From contig NZ_FOQA01000002.1 in assembly GCF_900113635.1 (NCBI RefSeq), forward strand, positions 124,001 through 188,000: a DNA stretch of 64,000 bases, in the 5' to 3' direction. This stretch comes from Tindallia magadiensis (GTDB taxonomy: Bacteria > Bacillota > Clostridia > Peptostreptococcales > Tindalliaceae). How positions within the stretch are numbered: position 1 is the stretch's first letter; every line of letters begins with the position of its first letter. Under the pieces are notes generated by a model, which was not told where the DNA came from, made no database searches, and worked only from the letters and a program-made list of their open reading frames with translations. Made by a program: the position numbers and the translations under genes. Positions 41,907-50,550 of the stretch are shown piece by piece.

Positions 41907-42845
41907 ATGACAATGAAAGCCATTGAAAAGTATATTCAGGAGAAAACGAATTTTCCATTGAAAGATCTTCACGATATGCCTTCTTCAAAAGTAACATTTG
42001 AAGGTGGCGCTCACTATAGAATGGAAGTTCCGGGCATTGAAAATGCAGCGAACTTTGAAGTGTTGGTGAAAGAAGCAGAAGCTAGAAAAGTACCTATTCA
42101 TCGTGTCATTGGTACGGTTGGTGGATCCGCTGTTTTAGATAAACAAGAATTGAAGCATTATGCACAGATTGGTGCCGATGCGAAGATGGAAACATTAGTG
42201 AACCCTGTTCCTACACGTGCTTGGGATACGGGCAAACAGTATGGAACGCCGGAAGGCTATGTTTCTGGTATGCGTGTTCGTGGACAAGATAATTTATATA
42301 TGTGGCTAAGGGAAGTTAGTCGGTGCATTGATGCAGGAATTAGAGGATTTCTTATTCCGGATGAAGGAATGTTGTATCTAGCAAATAAATTGAGAGCCGA
42401 TGGTGTAATACCGGCTGATGTTAAGTTTAAGGTATCTGTATTTGCTGGTCACGGAAATGCTGTGGGAGCGAAAATGCTGGAAGAATTAGGCGCTGACAGT
42501 TTTAATCCATTGGCGGATCTATCCTTGGCGATGTTTGCTTCTATCCGAAGTGTGACAGATATTCCGCTGGATGTATATATGAGTATTGTTGACTCTATGG
42601 GAGGGAATCAACGCCACGTAGAAGCTGATGAAATAGCAAGAATTTGTGCCCCTGTATACTTTAAATTTGAACCGGGCAAAAACGAATGTGACCTATACAA
42701 TGCTTGGCATGATGATGCTACATTAAACCATTTAGTGAAAGTAAAAGTAAGAATGGCACAAGTGTGTAAAGAGTGGTGCGATGACAGTGATTATGATCTG
42801 ATCTTCAATGACCATACAGATGATCTTGCTATTCCGAAACCATAG
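41907..42845 (+). CDS. Conserved protein of unknown function, possibly TIM-barrel (U32-like)
   Basis: I do not firmly recognise this 312-residue protein. It has no signal peptide or membrane helix and looks like a soluble alpha/beta enzyme. Alternating segments such as HRVIGTVGGSAVL, YAQIGADAKMETLVNP, CIDAGIRGFLIPDEGM, KVSVFAGHGNAVGAKMLEEL and SIRSVTDIPLDVYMSIVDS suggest a beta/alpha barrel, and some resemblance in rhythm to U32-family proteins is my impression only. Conserved-looking Cys and His near the C-terminus (MAQVCKEWCDD) might bind metal. It lies 86 bp after the panB-like gene and 88 bp before the dehydrogenase, within the same presumed transcript, so a step in the same pathway is likely. 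RBS AAGGAGGAAA. Confidence 0.7.
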   Translation: MTMKAIEKYIQEKTNFPLKDLHDMPSSKVTFEGGAHYRMEVPGIENAANFEVLVKEAEARKVPIHRVIGTVGGSAVLDKQELKHYAQIGADAKMETLVNPVPTRAWDTGKQYGTPEGYVSGMRVRGQDNLYMWLREVSRCIDAGIRGFLIPDEGMLYLANKLRADGVIPADVKFKVSVFAGHGNAVGAKMLEELGADSFNPLADLSLAMFASIRSVTDIPLDVYMSIVDSMGGNQRHVEADEIARICAPVYFKFEPGKNECDLYNAWHDDATLNHLVKVKVRMAQVCKEWCDDSDYDLIFNDHTDDLAIPKP

Positions 42846-42933
42846 CTAATAGTTCAAAACATAACACCGCTTCATGGCAAAAGATGCCGGGGAGCGGTGT
42901 AATCCCCCTATAATGAATGATTGGAGTGATTTG

Positions 42934-44175
42934 ATGAGCAAAAATCCATTTCAAACTGCCTTGACAACTTTGCAAGAAGCAGCTAAAATGGCGGATGTTG
43001 AACCGAATGCCATTAAGATGCTTAGTCAACCAAAACGAATTTTTGAATTTACAATACCGATGAAGATGGATAACGGAGAATTAGAAATTTTTACGGCTTA
43101 TCGCGTGCATTATAATGATGCGCTTGGTCAGGTGAAAAACGGACTAAGATTCGTACCAGATTTAGATTTGGATACAGTGAAAGCTCTTGGGTTCTGGATG
43201 ACGATTAAACATGCAGTAGGCGGAATTCCCGCTGGCGGAGGAAAAGGTGGCGTTCGAGTAGATGCAGGAAAGCTTTCTGAAGGTGAGCTGGAAAGACTCT
43301 CTCGCGCCTATATTCGTAAACTTCCAATGAAAGGTGCTTGGGTAGATATTCCGGGTGCTGATATTGGAACTAGTGCGAAAACCATGGCTTGGATGTTGGA
43401 TGAGTATGAAGAAATAAACGGTTTCCACAGCCCTGCCGCCATCAATGACAAACCTGCTGAAACTAGCGGGACCGTTGGAAGCATGGAAGCCACTGGAACA
43501 GGAGCTTTTTTTGTTACCATGGAAGCTGTGCGAGACTTGAATATACCAAAAGGTTCAACGGTTGCGATTCAAGGTTTTGGAAATGTAGGGCGAATAGCTG
43601 CTCGTTTACTGCATAAAGAAGGGTATAAAGTAGTAGGCGTAGCCGATTACTTTGGCGGCGTTTATGATTCTAAAGGCATTGATGTTGATAAATTGGAAGA
43701 GCATGCCCTGAATCATCCGAACAGATCTGTGGAAGGCTATGCCGGTGAAAAAGCAATCAATAAAGAAGAAGTACTAGAATTGGATTGCGACATTCTTATT
43801 CCAGCGGCGGTGCAAAGTGTTATTCACGAAGAAAATGCTGACAAGATCAAGGCGAAATTAATTATGGAAGCGGCTAATGGTCCAGTGACACCAGGAGCTG
43901 AAAAAATGTTGCAAGAAAGAAATGTTCATATTGTTCCGGACGTGTTGACCAACTGTGGAAGTGCTATTGTTTGTTCTTTTGAGCGAACTCAGGGTCTGAC
44001 GGATAGTTACTGGGATATTGCAACCATTAATTCTCGATTAAAAGAACAAATTACAAAAGCTTATCGTGAAACAATGGATACAGCCCAGAAAAAAGAAACC
44101 TCTATGAGAAATGCCGCTTGGATTAATGCTTTACAAAAAGTATCGAAATCCATGAAAGCCAGAGGTTGGATTTAA
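42934..44175 (+). CDS. Divergent Glu/Leu/Phe/Val dehydrogenase family protein
   Basis: NAD(P)-dependent oxidative deaminase converting an L-amino acid to its 2-oxo acid. Start at 42934 follows TTGGAGTG. In this numbering the substrate and catalytic residues are kept: K68 (GQVKNGLR), K92 (MTIKHAV), K104 (GGGKGGV) and D143 (PGADIG); the nucleotide fold contains IQGFGNVGRIAARLL. Several motifs differ from ordinary glutamate dehydrogenase: GPAKGGIR is GQVKNGLR and PAPDV is PGADI. That argues for an altered substrate. It ends the panB-like gene cluster at a strong terminator. Which amino acid it uses is not decidable by eye; homoserine, diaminobutyrate or valine are options raised by the neighbours. 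Confidence 0.85.
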   Translation: MSKNPFQTALTTLQEAAKMADVEPNAIKMLSQPKRIFEFTIPMKMDNGELEIFTAYRVHYNDALGQVKNGLRFVPDLDLDTVKALGFWMTIKHAVGGIPAGGGKGGVRVDAGKLSEGELERLSRAYIRKLPMKGAWVDIPGADIGTSAKTMAWMLDEYEEINGFHSPAAINDKPAETSGTVGSMEATGTGAFFVTMEAVRDLNIPKGSTVAIQGFGNVGRIAARLLHKEGYKVVGVADYFGGVYDSKGIDVDKLEEHALNHPNRSVEGYAGEKAINKEEVLELDCDILIPAAVQSVIHEENADKIKAKLIMEAANGPVTPGAEKMLQERNVHIVPDVLTNCGSAIVCSFERTQGLTDSYWDIATINSRLKEQITKAYRETMDTAQKKETSMRNAAWINALQKVSKSMKARGWI

Positions 44176-44187
44176 CTAGGAAAAAAG

Positions 44188-44219
44188 AAAAAGGTTTTCT
44201 CTTGGCAGAAAACCTTTTT
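44188..44219 (+). terminator. Terminator after the amino-acid dehydrogenase gene
   Basis: AAAAAGGTTTTCT and AGAAAACCTTTTT form a perfect 13-bp stem with a 6-nt loop and T-run. Confidence 0.92.
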
Positions 44220-44299
44220 TAGCCCTACGTAGTGTTCTGGTTTTGGTTGGTGGCGGTTCCGAGGATAATAGGAAAATCTGTAAAAGGATTGGTGATGAA

Positions 44300-45115
44300 A
44301 TGGGGCAAGAAAAAACATACCAGGCACCACGTTATCCGGTTCAGACCATTGATAAGGCGTTGGAAGTTCTGGAGATATTATCTGACGAAGGATACCAGGA
44401 AGGCTTAGGTGTCAGTGAGTTAAGCAATCGGCTAAATATAGGAAAAAGCACTGTGCATCGGATATTGGATACGCTATTGGCTCGCAACTATATCGAACAA
44501 TGTGAAGATACCAAAAAATATAGGTTGGGTTGGCGCCTTTTTGAAATAGGGAATATCATTCCTCAGCAGCGAAATTTGTATAATTTTGATATAGGTATTT
44601 TACAAGAACTATGCAATCGGTATGAGGAAACCGTTAACTTAGGTGTACGGGTTGATGATAGTGTGGTGACAATATCGAAAGTAAGTCCAAAAGCTTCGTT
44701 GATTGCTAATTTACAGATAGGATCTAGAGAATCGCTCCATGCAACGGCCATGGGAAAAGCACTGATTTGCGAAATGACCAAAGAAGAAATTCTGAGTATA
44801 CTTGGAGATCGAGCACTTCAGGCGTATACGACGGCTACGATTGTAGAGATTGACGAATTGCTGGACGAATTGAAAAAAATAAGAAAGCAAGGCTTCAGTG
44901 TGGATGATGAAGAATTTTGTGCAGGACTTACCTGTATTGCAATGCCGGTAAGAGATTATAAAAATGAAATTGTTGCCGCTATCAGTGTGAGCGGAGCCAG
45001 CATCAGGCAAACCTATAGTAAGGTTGAGTCTGTTAAAGAAGGATTGAAAGAAGCAACGGATAAGCTGTCTGCTTTTCTAGGATGGCAGGGAGAAGTAAAA
45101 GAAACGAAAGGTTAA
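44300..45115 (+). CDS. IclR-family transcriptional regulator
   Basis: DNA-binding regulator with ligand-sensing domain, 271 residues from the ATG at 44300 (AAAGGA about 11 bp upstream; an in-frame TTG at 44243 lacks a site). The N-terminal winged helix-turn-helix (about 10-75) contains LSNRLNIGKSTVHRILDTL; the C-terminal IclR effector domain spans about 90-265, with LHATAMGKALI and GLTCIAMPVRDY. Position between the one-carbon module and the amidohydrolase/TRAP genes makes it the natural regulator of one or both. IclR proteins bind short palindromes, so the 17-bp repeats at 36989 and 40788 are candidate targets (inference). Confidence 0.92.
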   Translation: MGQEKTYQAPRYPVQTIDKALEVLEILSDEGYQEGLGVSELSNRLNIGKSTVHRILDTLLARNYIEQCEDTKKYRLGWRLFEIGNIIPQQRNLYNFDIGILQELCNRYEETVNLGVRVDDSVVTISKVSPKASLIANLQIGSRESLHATAMGKALICEMTKEEILSILGDRALQAYTTATIVEIDELLDELKKIRKQGFSVDDEEFCAGLTCIAMPVRDYKNEIVAAISVSGASIRQTYSKVESVKEGLKEATDKLSAFLGWQGEVKETKG

Positions 45116-45151
45116 AAGCAATATCCTGTGTAAGGGAGGCTGGCTATTCCC

Positions 45152-46372
45152 ATGGATCCCATCAAAAATCAAGTGAATGACTTGAAAGAAGAACTTATTG
45201 CTCTTAGAAGAGATTTTCACGAATATCCGGAGTTAGGATATCAAGAACATCGAACAGCACAAATTGTAGAAGAATATTTGCAGGAATTAGGTATTGAAAC
45301 ATTTCGTATGACTCAAACTGGCGTGACAGGTATGATTAAAGGAAAGACAGAAGGTCCTGTGTTAATGTTGCGAGCTGACTTGGATGCCCTGCCAGTTCAG
45401 GAGGAAAACAAAGTTCCTTATGCATCCAAAAATCCGGGAGTCATGCATGCCTGTGGTCACGACGCACATACGGCAATGCTAATGGTGGCGGCAAAAGTAT
45501 TGGTTGGGATAAGAGATGAGTTAAAAGGCAGTATTAAGCTGGTTTTTCAGCCTAACGAAGAAAATGCCGGCGCGTTACCAATGATCAATGAAGGTGTTTT
45601 GGAGAATCCTAAAGTGGATGCGGTGGTAGGTGTTCATATCTGGACGCCGCTGCCATCCGGAACCATTGGATTGTCAGCTGGTGGCGTTATGTCAGGACTG
45701 GATATATTCAAGATTTTAGTAAGAGGGTACGGAGGGCATTCGGGTTATCCGGAAACGGCTATCGATCCGATCATTGCGGCCTCGGATATTGTTCTCTCAG
45801 CTCAGCGGGTACAGACCCGGGAAATCAGTTGCATGAAACCTACCACCATGTCTTTTGGAAAAATTGAAGGTGGAACAAAAGCCAACATCATTCCAGATTA
45901 TGTGAGCCTAGAAGGTTCCATTCGGACATTATATGATGATGGTGACGATAAAGCGGTTCTAAGATTAAAAAGAATTGCGGAAAAAGTAGCTGAGGCTCAT
46001 CACTGTGAATGCCAGATGGAATGGTTTCGGGAAAACATTGCTTTAATTAACGATGAAAACATGGTTAAGGTGATGATGTCTGCTGCTAGAGAAGTTGCAG
46101 GAAATGATGAAAGAGTCGTTCCTCATTCAAATATGGCAAGTGAAGATTTTTCAGAGTTTGCCGCTCTTGTTCCTGGGGTATTCATATTCTTGGGGACGGG
46201 GAACGAAGCAAAGGAAACCCATTACCCACATCACAATCCCAGGTTTAACATCGATGAAGATGTGATGCCTTTGGGTGTGGAGTTGTTCGTCAAAGGTGCT
46301 CTCTCTTACTTCAAGCAGCAGGAAGCGATTAGTAAAAGAGAAGAAGCAGAGGGTGCATCTGAGAATGACTGA
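45152..46372 (+). CDS. M20D amidohydrolase, candidate N-acetyl-diaminobutyrate deacetylase
   Basis: Cytoplasmic amidohydrolase of the hippurate hydrolase/N-acyl-amino-acid type, 406 residues. The binuclear metal site is intact: C101 and H103 (HACGHDAH), E136-E137 (QPNEENAG), H162 (VGVHIW), and a C-terminal His in HYPHHNPRF. In ectoine degradation a deacetylase must remove acetate from the N-acetyl-2,4-diaminobutyrate made by DoeA; the usual DoeB is of another family and is absent here, so this enzyme could fill the step (inference). It starts 36 bp after the IclR gene and is followed by the TRAP transporter. The C-terminal tail (EAISKREEAEGASEND) is charged. Confidence 0.88.
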   Translation: MDPIKNQVNDLKEELIALRRDFHEYPELGYQEHRTAQIVEEYLQELGIETFRMTQTGVTGMIKGKTEGPVLMLRADLDALPVQEENKVPYASKNPGVMHACGHDAHTAMLMVAAKVLVGIRDELKGSIKLVFQPNEENAGALPMINEGVLENPKVDAVVGVHIWTPLPSGTIGLSAGGVMSGLDIFKILVRGYGGHSGYPETAIDPIIAASDIVLSAQRVQTREISCMKPTTMSFGKIEGGTKANIIPDYVSLEGSIRTLYDDGDDKAVLRLKRIAEKVAEAHHCECQMEWFRENIALINDENMVKVMMSAAREVAGNDERVVPHSNMASEDFSEFAALVPGVFIFLGTGNEAKETHYPHHNPRFNIDEDVMPLGVELFVKGALSYFKQQEAISKREEAEGASEND

Positions 46373-46433
46373 TAATTTGGAAGAATGCGAATCGGGAGAA
46401 GATTTCAGAAATGAAAAAAGAGGAGGAGAAAGA

Positions 46434-47576
46434 ATGAAGAAAAAGAATGGAAAAATGAAATGGCTGGCATTAGCACTTAGTGTTGTACTGCTAAGCACCT
46501 TAGGACTGGCTGGTTGCGGCGGCGGTGACCCGGCGCCTGCAGATGAACCAGAAGAAGCGGCTGTTGAAAGAACAGGAGAAGAAAGCCTGGGAGAACTAAT
46601 GGATGCTCCTCTGCAGCCAAGGCTGGCTTCCGAGGAAATTGAAGGCGATTTTATGACCGTATGGGCTGAATATTATGCAGATCATATGAGAGAAGTTACT
46701 GATGGTATGTACGATCTAACAGTTTATCCTTTTGGTACTCTGGGAGATACTCGTGACATCAATGAACTGGCACAGCTGGGTGTTGTTGAATATGTATTTT
46801 CCGATTATGCATGGATCAGTGCTTTTGTACCGGAAGCTCAGGTTCTGACACTACACTATCTATGGCCACCGGAGCATATGCCGGAAACCTTGGATTGGGT
46901 AGTTCGAAATGGTGATTTTATGGATGTATTGGAAGAAGCCTTCCGTCGAAATGGGTTGGTTCCGCTAGGCGTTCTTTATGAAGGCTGGCAAACGATTAGT
47001 TCCAACAATCCAATCGAAACCGTTGATGACATGCAAGGTTTTAAGGTTCGCGTTATGGGATCAGCGATGCTGGTAGAAAATTATCTGGCCTATGGTGCAG
47101 ATCCGACACCACTAGCTTATGGAGAGATCTATGGCGGATTACAAACAAATCTGATTGATGGACAGATTAACCCTATTTTCGCCATTAGAAGCATGAATTT
47201 CTACGAAGTACAAAACTATTTAACAGACATTTTTGCAGAGCCTTTCACGGGGATACCAACGGTGAATATGCAGTACTTTGATTCTCTGCCGCCAGAAGTA
47301 CAGGAAGAAATGAGAAACTACTGGACAGATGCTATCCTTCCTTCTGCAGAATGGATTGACGCAAGACATGAAGAAGACCTGGCTTACATGTTGGAAGCAA
47401 GACCTGAGATGGAATACCACCAGGTTACCGGTGACGATTTAGAGGGATTCAAAGAGGCTTCCTTGCCGGTATACGATAAGTTTCTTGAAATCGGAGGACC
47501 TCAGGCAGAAGAGATTTTGGAAACCTTGTTAAATGATATTGAAAATGCAAAAGAAGCATTAGGAATTGAAGACTAA
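46434..47576 (+). CDS. dctP: TRAP transporter substrate-binding lipoprotein (DctP family)
   Basis: Extracellular receptor of a TRAP importer, 380 residues from the ATG at 46434, which follows GAGGAGGAG; the longer frame to 46275 would run through the previous gene. The signal sequence ends in LGLAGCGGG, giving a lipid anchor. The acidic linker is followed by the DctP fold with the substrate-binding arginine region GFKVRVMGSAM and LAYGEIYGGLQTNLIDGQ. TeaA and UehA, the ectoine receptors of proteobacteria, are of this family. The ligand is inferred from the ectoine hydrolase in the same cluster. Confidence 0.9.
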   Translation: MKKKNGKMKWLALALSVVLLSTLGLAGCGGGDPAPADEPEEAAVERTGEESLGELMDAPLQPRLASEEIEGDFMTVWAEYYADHMREVTDGMYDLTVYPFGTLGDTRDINELAQLGVVEYVFSDYAWISAFVPEAQVLTLHYLWPPEHMPETLDWVVRNGDFMDVLEEAFRRNGLVPLGVLYEGWQTISSNNPIETVDDMQGFKVRVMGSAMLVENYLAYGADPTPLAYGEIYGGLQTNLIDGQINPIFAIRSMNFYEVQNYLTDIFAEPFTGIPTVNMQYFDSLPPEVQEEMRNYWTDAILPSAEWIDARHEEDLAYMLEARPEMEYHQVTGDDLEGFKEASLPVYDKFLEIGGPQAEEILETLLNDIENAKEALGIED

Positions 47577-47601
47577 TCAGACAGAGTCAAAATGATTTTT
47601 T

Positions 47602-47630
47602 CTCTGCGGTGCTTTTAAAGCACCGCAGAG
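47602..47630 (+). terminator. Intercistronic hairpin after dctP
   Basis: CTCTGCGGTGC and GCACCGCAGAG form a perfect 11-bp stem (loop TTTTAAA) with no T-run after it. Probably stabilises the dctP mRNA and lowers readthrough, so that more receptor than transporter is made. Confidence 0.75.
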
Positions 47631-47651
47631 ATTTAAGGAAGGAGCGTTGGT

Positions 47652-48308
47652 ATGGAAGCCAATCAAAAGACAGGCTCATCTACTATTCTCCAAAAACTTG
47701 GGAAAAGTGTCGAGTACTTTGAGGTGGTTGTCTTATCTGTCTCAGTATTCGCCCTGGCAACTTTGGTAATCGTGAATGTTTTTGCCCGAACTTTTTACAG
47801 AAGTATCTATTTTGCCGAAGAAATAGCGGAGCTGTTAACCATTCTTATTACCTTTGCAGGGGTTAGTTACGCTGTTCGTAAAGCAAGGCATATTCGAATG
47901 GGTGCTTTTTTTGATGCAGCACCACCTAAACTGCAAAAAGCCATGATTTTTATTATATGTGCGGTTAGTGGATTGGTAATGTTTCTGATGGCCTATTATT
48001 CTTATGGATATATGTCCCAGGCTAGAAACATGAGCCATGTAACGCCTGCATTAAGATTACCTTATTGGACCTTTGTAGCGATTATTCCTCTCGGTTTTTT
48101 TTCTGCCGGAATACAGTATATGCGGACAATTATTAAAAACATTAAAGAGGAAGCTGTATGGCTTTCTCCGGAGCAGCAGGGAGAGTACGAAGCAGAAGAA
48201 TTACAGCAAATGGCAGAAGAGTATCAAGCTGTTGGAGAAGAGCTTAAGAAGGAAACCATGGACAATGTGGATGAAACAAGTGAAGAAGACGGAGAAAAGA
48301 AACCCTAA
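47652..48308 (+). CDS. dctQ: TRAP transporter small permease (DctQ family)
   Basis: Four-helix membrane subunit of the TRAP importer, with the first helix near residues 22-45 and the pattern AEEIAELLTILITFAGVSYAVRKARHIRMG, cut here by the usual loop, typical of DctQ. At 218 residues it is longer than most because of an acidic C-terminal tail (about 165-218) rich in Glu. Starts behind AAGGAGCG; dctM follows after 15 bp. Confidence 0.9.
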   Translation: MEANQKTGSSTILQKLGKSVEYFEVVVLSVSVFALATLVIVNVFARTFYRSIYFAEEIAELLTILITFAGVSYAVRKARHIRMGAFFDAAPPKLQKAMIFIICAVSGLVMFLMAYYSYGYMSQARNMSHVTPALRLPYWTFVAIIPLGFFSAGIQYMRTIIKNIKEEAVWLSPEQQGEYEAEELQQMAEEYQAVGEELKKETMDNVDETSEEDGEKKP

Positions 48309-48323
48309 AAGAGAGGTGGTTTT

Positions 48324-49601
48324 ATGCCATTACTAGTTGCGAGTATGATTTTTAAGCTTTTATTTGGGTTTCCTTTCATGGTAGTTTTGTTAGGATCCCT
48401 CATTCTTTATATTCTAGTATATATGCCAGGCTTCAATATGAATGTTATTGTTCAGCAGGTGGTTACGGGAATTATTCCACCTTCTTTAGTGGCCGTACCG
48501 ATGTTTATACTGGCGGCGAATATTATTACCGCTGGACAAGCAGCCAGAAGGCTTATCAGAATGGTAAAAGCCTTTTTAGGCCATATTCCCGGGGGTTTAG
48601 CCATTACGACCAACGCCGCTTGTACCCTTTTTGGTGCTGTTTCTGGTTCTACGCAGGCGACGGTTGCGGCAATTGGAGGAACCATGCGGCCTATGCTGCT
48701 GGAAGCTGGATATTCCAGTCCTTTCACCTTAGCGTTGATTATTAATTCCAGTGATATTGCTTTTTTGATACCGCCCAGTATCGGGTTTATTGTTTATGGA
48801 GTAGTTACTGGAACTTCGGTTGGAAAGTTATTCCTGGCTGGTGTAGGACCAGGATTACTGATATTCGTATTATTTTCTATTTATGCCTTTATCTATTCTA
48901 AGAAAAATGGTATTGCGGGAGCGCCGAAAGCTGACTGGCAAGAACGAAAAGATGCGGTTAAAAGCGGGATTTTGGTTATGGGCTTTCCGCTTATTATCAT
49001 CGGAGGTATTTATGGTGGGATATTTAGTCCGACGGAAGCGGCGGCGGCTTCTGTAGCCTATGCTATCTTTCTGGAAGGATTTATTTACAAAACCGTTACC
49101 TTTAACGCAATGATTGATCATTTTTTACAAACCGGCGTTATTACCGGAGTAGTATTTGTTCTGGTAGGAGCAGGGAATGCTTTTTCTTGGTTACTGAGCT
49201 TTCTTAGGATTCCACAAACCTACCTGCCGGCGGTATTTGGCGATGATCCTAGCCAACTGTATGTTGTATTTGTGGTAGTTGCTGCTTATTTTATTGCCTG
49301 CATGTTTGTGGATCCCATTGTAGCCATTTATGTATTGAGTCCTGTGTTTGCGCCCTATGTTCTTCAAACTGGGATTGATCCGGTGCTTCTGGGAGTTCTG
49401 GTAGTGTTACAAGCAGCTATTGGATCGGCAACTCCGCCTTTTGGGTGTGATATTTTTACGGCACAGTTAATCTTTAGAAGACCGTACTTAGAAATCATCA
49501 GTCATACACCGCCTTTTGTTTTTATTTTACTGCTTGTGACTGTATTGTTGGTATTTTTCCCTCAGATTGCGTTGTTCCTGCCTAATACAGCCTTGATTTA
49601 A
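48324..49601 (+). CDS. dctM: TRAP transporter large permease (DctM family)
   Basis: Main translocation subunit, 425 residues with about 12 membrane helices. Family landmarks are PMFILAANIITAG, the conserved LFGAVSGSTQATVAAIG segment and the C-terminal GSATPPFGCDIF. TRAP transporters couple uptake to sodium or protons. With dctP and dctQ it forms a complete importer placed directly before the ectoine genes. Confidence 0.94.
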   Translation: MPLLVASMIFKLLFGFPFMVVLLGSLILYILVYMPGFNMNVIVQQVVTGIIPPSLVAVPMFILAANIITAGQAARRLIRMVKAFLGHIPGGLAITTNAACTLFGAVSGSTQATVAAIGGTMRPMLLEAGYSSPFTLALIINSSDIAFLIPPSIGFIVYGVVTGTSVGKLFLAGVGPGLLIFVLFSIYAFIYSKKNGIAGAPKADWQERKDAVKSGILVMGFPLIIIGGIYGGIFSPTEAAAASVAYAIFLEGFIYKTVTFNAMIDHFLQTGVITGVVFVLVGAGNAFSWLLSFLRIPQTYLPAVFGDDPSQLYVVFVVVAAYFIACMFVDPIVAIYVLSPVFAPYVLQTGIDPVLLGVLVVLQAAIGSATPPFGCDIFTAQLIFRRPYLEIISHTPPFVFILLLVTVLLVFFPQIALFLPNTALI

Positions 49602-49668
49602 GAGGCAGGCTGGGGAAAAATCCTTGTTAGAAAAAGGAAAAAACACCGGAAAGAGAGGGGGGGAGGCA

Positions 49669-50400
49669 ATGATCTACCATGTTAAACCGGGTCAAGTCAG
49701 CTATGGAGAAGCGATAGGCATTATACTGCTCGATAGCGAAGCCCCCTTTATCCCTGGTGATGTCGCCAATGCCACCACCTATGATTTTCCTGTCCGATTC
49801 AGAAGAGTTCCGGGACTGACGGTTGAACGAATACTAAAACATGATATGACGGCATTAAAAGATGTGATGATGGCAGGGGAAGAACTAAAGAAAGAAGGCG
49901 TCCGGGCAATTACTTCTGATTGCGGGTTTATGATCCTTTATCAGGACTATCTGGCACGTGAATTGGGAATTCCTGTATTTCTTTCCAGTCTTCTTCAGTT
50001 GCCCTTCATTCAGAATATCTTGCCGGAGTTAACGAAAATTGGAATTTTGACAGTGAACTCAGAGTCCTTGACAGGAACCATATTGAAAAAAGCTGGTGTA
50101 CAAAAAACAGACGGGCTTGCTATAGCGGGTTTACAGGAAAAACCCTTTTTTTCTGATGCCTTTATAAAGGAAACTGGAAGGCTGAATTATCCGGAAGTAG
50201 AGAAGGAAGTAGTGGAATCGGCGAAAGCATTACAGCGGGATTATTTGGACGTAAAAGCGATTCTGTTGGAATGCAGTGTACTTCCGCCTTATGGAGCGGC
50301 TGTGCAGGAAGCCACCGGGTTACCGGTTTTCGATTTTGTGACAATGATCCGATATATGTACCATGCTGTTGTGAAAGAAAGGCGGAATGGCTACATGTAA
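49669..50400 (+). CDS. Aspartate/glutamate racemase superfamily protein
   Basis: Soluble 243-residue protein. The start at 49669 follows GGGGGAGG; the longer TTG frame at 49624 has no site. The racemase superfamily active-site cysteines are present in TSDCGFMI and LLECSVLPP, and the two lobes repeat in the expected way. Eut clusters for ectoine breakdown usually include an Asp/Glu-racemase-like EutA at this position, but the N-terminal IGIILLDSEAPFIPGDVANAT pattern belongs to a subgroup I associate with unassigned clostridial proteins rather than classic EutA. Function in the pathway is therefore open. Confidence 0.8.
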   Translation: MIYHVKPGQVSYGEAIGIILLDSEAPFIPGDVANATTYDFPVRFRRVPGLTVERILKHDMTALKDVMMAGEELKKEGVRAITSDCGFMILYQDYLARELGIPVFLSSLLQLPFIQNILPELTKIGILTVNSESLTGTILKKAGVQKTDGLAIAGLQEKPFFSDAFIKETGRLNYPEVEKEVVESAKALQRDYLDVKAILLECSVLPPYGAAVQEATGLPVFDFVTMIRYMYHAVVKERRNGYM

Positions 50401-50410
50401 AGAAGGCAAT

Positions 50411-50540
50411 TACGAGGTGAGAATTAAGAATAGCGAAAAGCAAATGATTGATAGAGAAGCCTGATACTATGGTGTATACATTTTGCTTATCAATTCATAA
50501 TCATCATCTAACATTAATAATTCATCATTCTTAAAGAGGA
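50411..50540. repeat. Imperfect inverted repeat in the gap before doeA
   Basis: TTAAGAAT near the left end and ATTCTTAA near the right end flank inner arms ATTGATA/TATCAAT. The core carries TGATAC-TATGGTGTAT (50462-50477), which also occurs near the fhs promoter. It may be a small degenerate repeat element or a promoter-operator region. Confidence 0.4.
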
Positions 50541-50550
50541 GGGAATGTAG

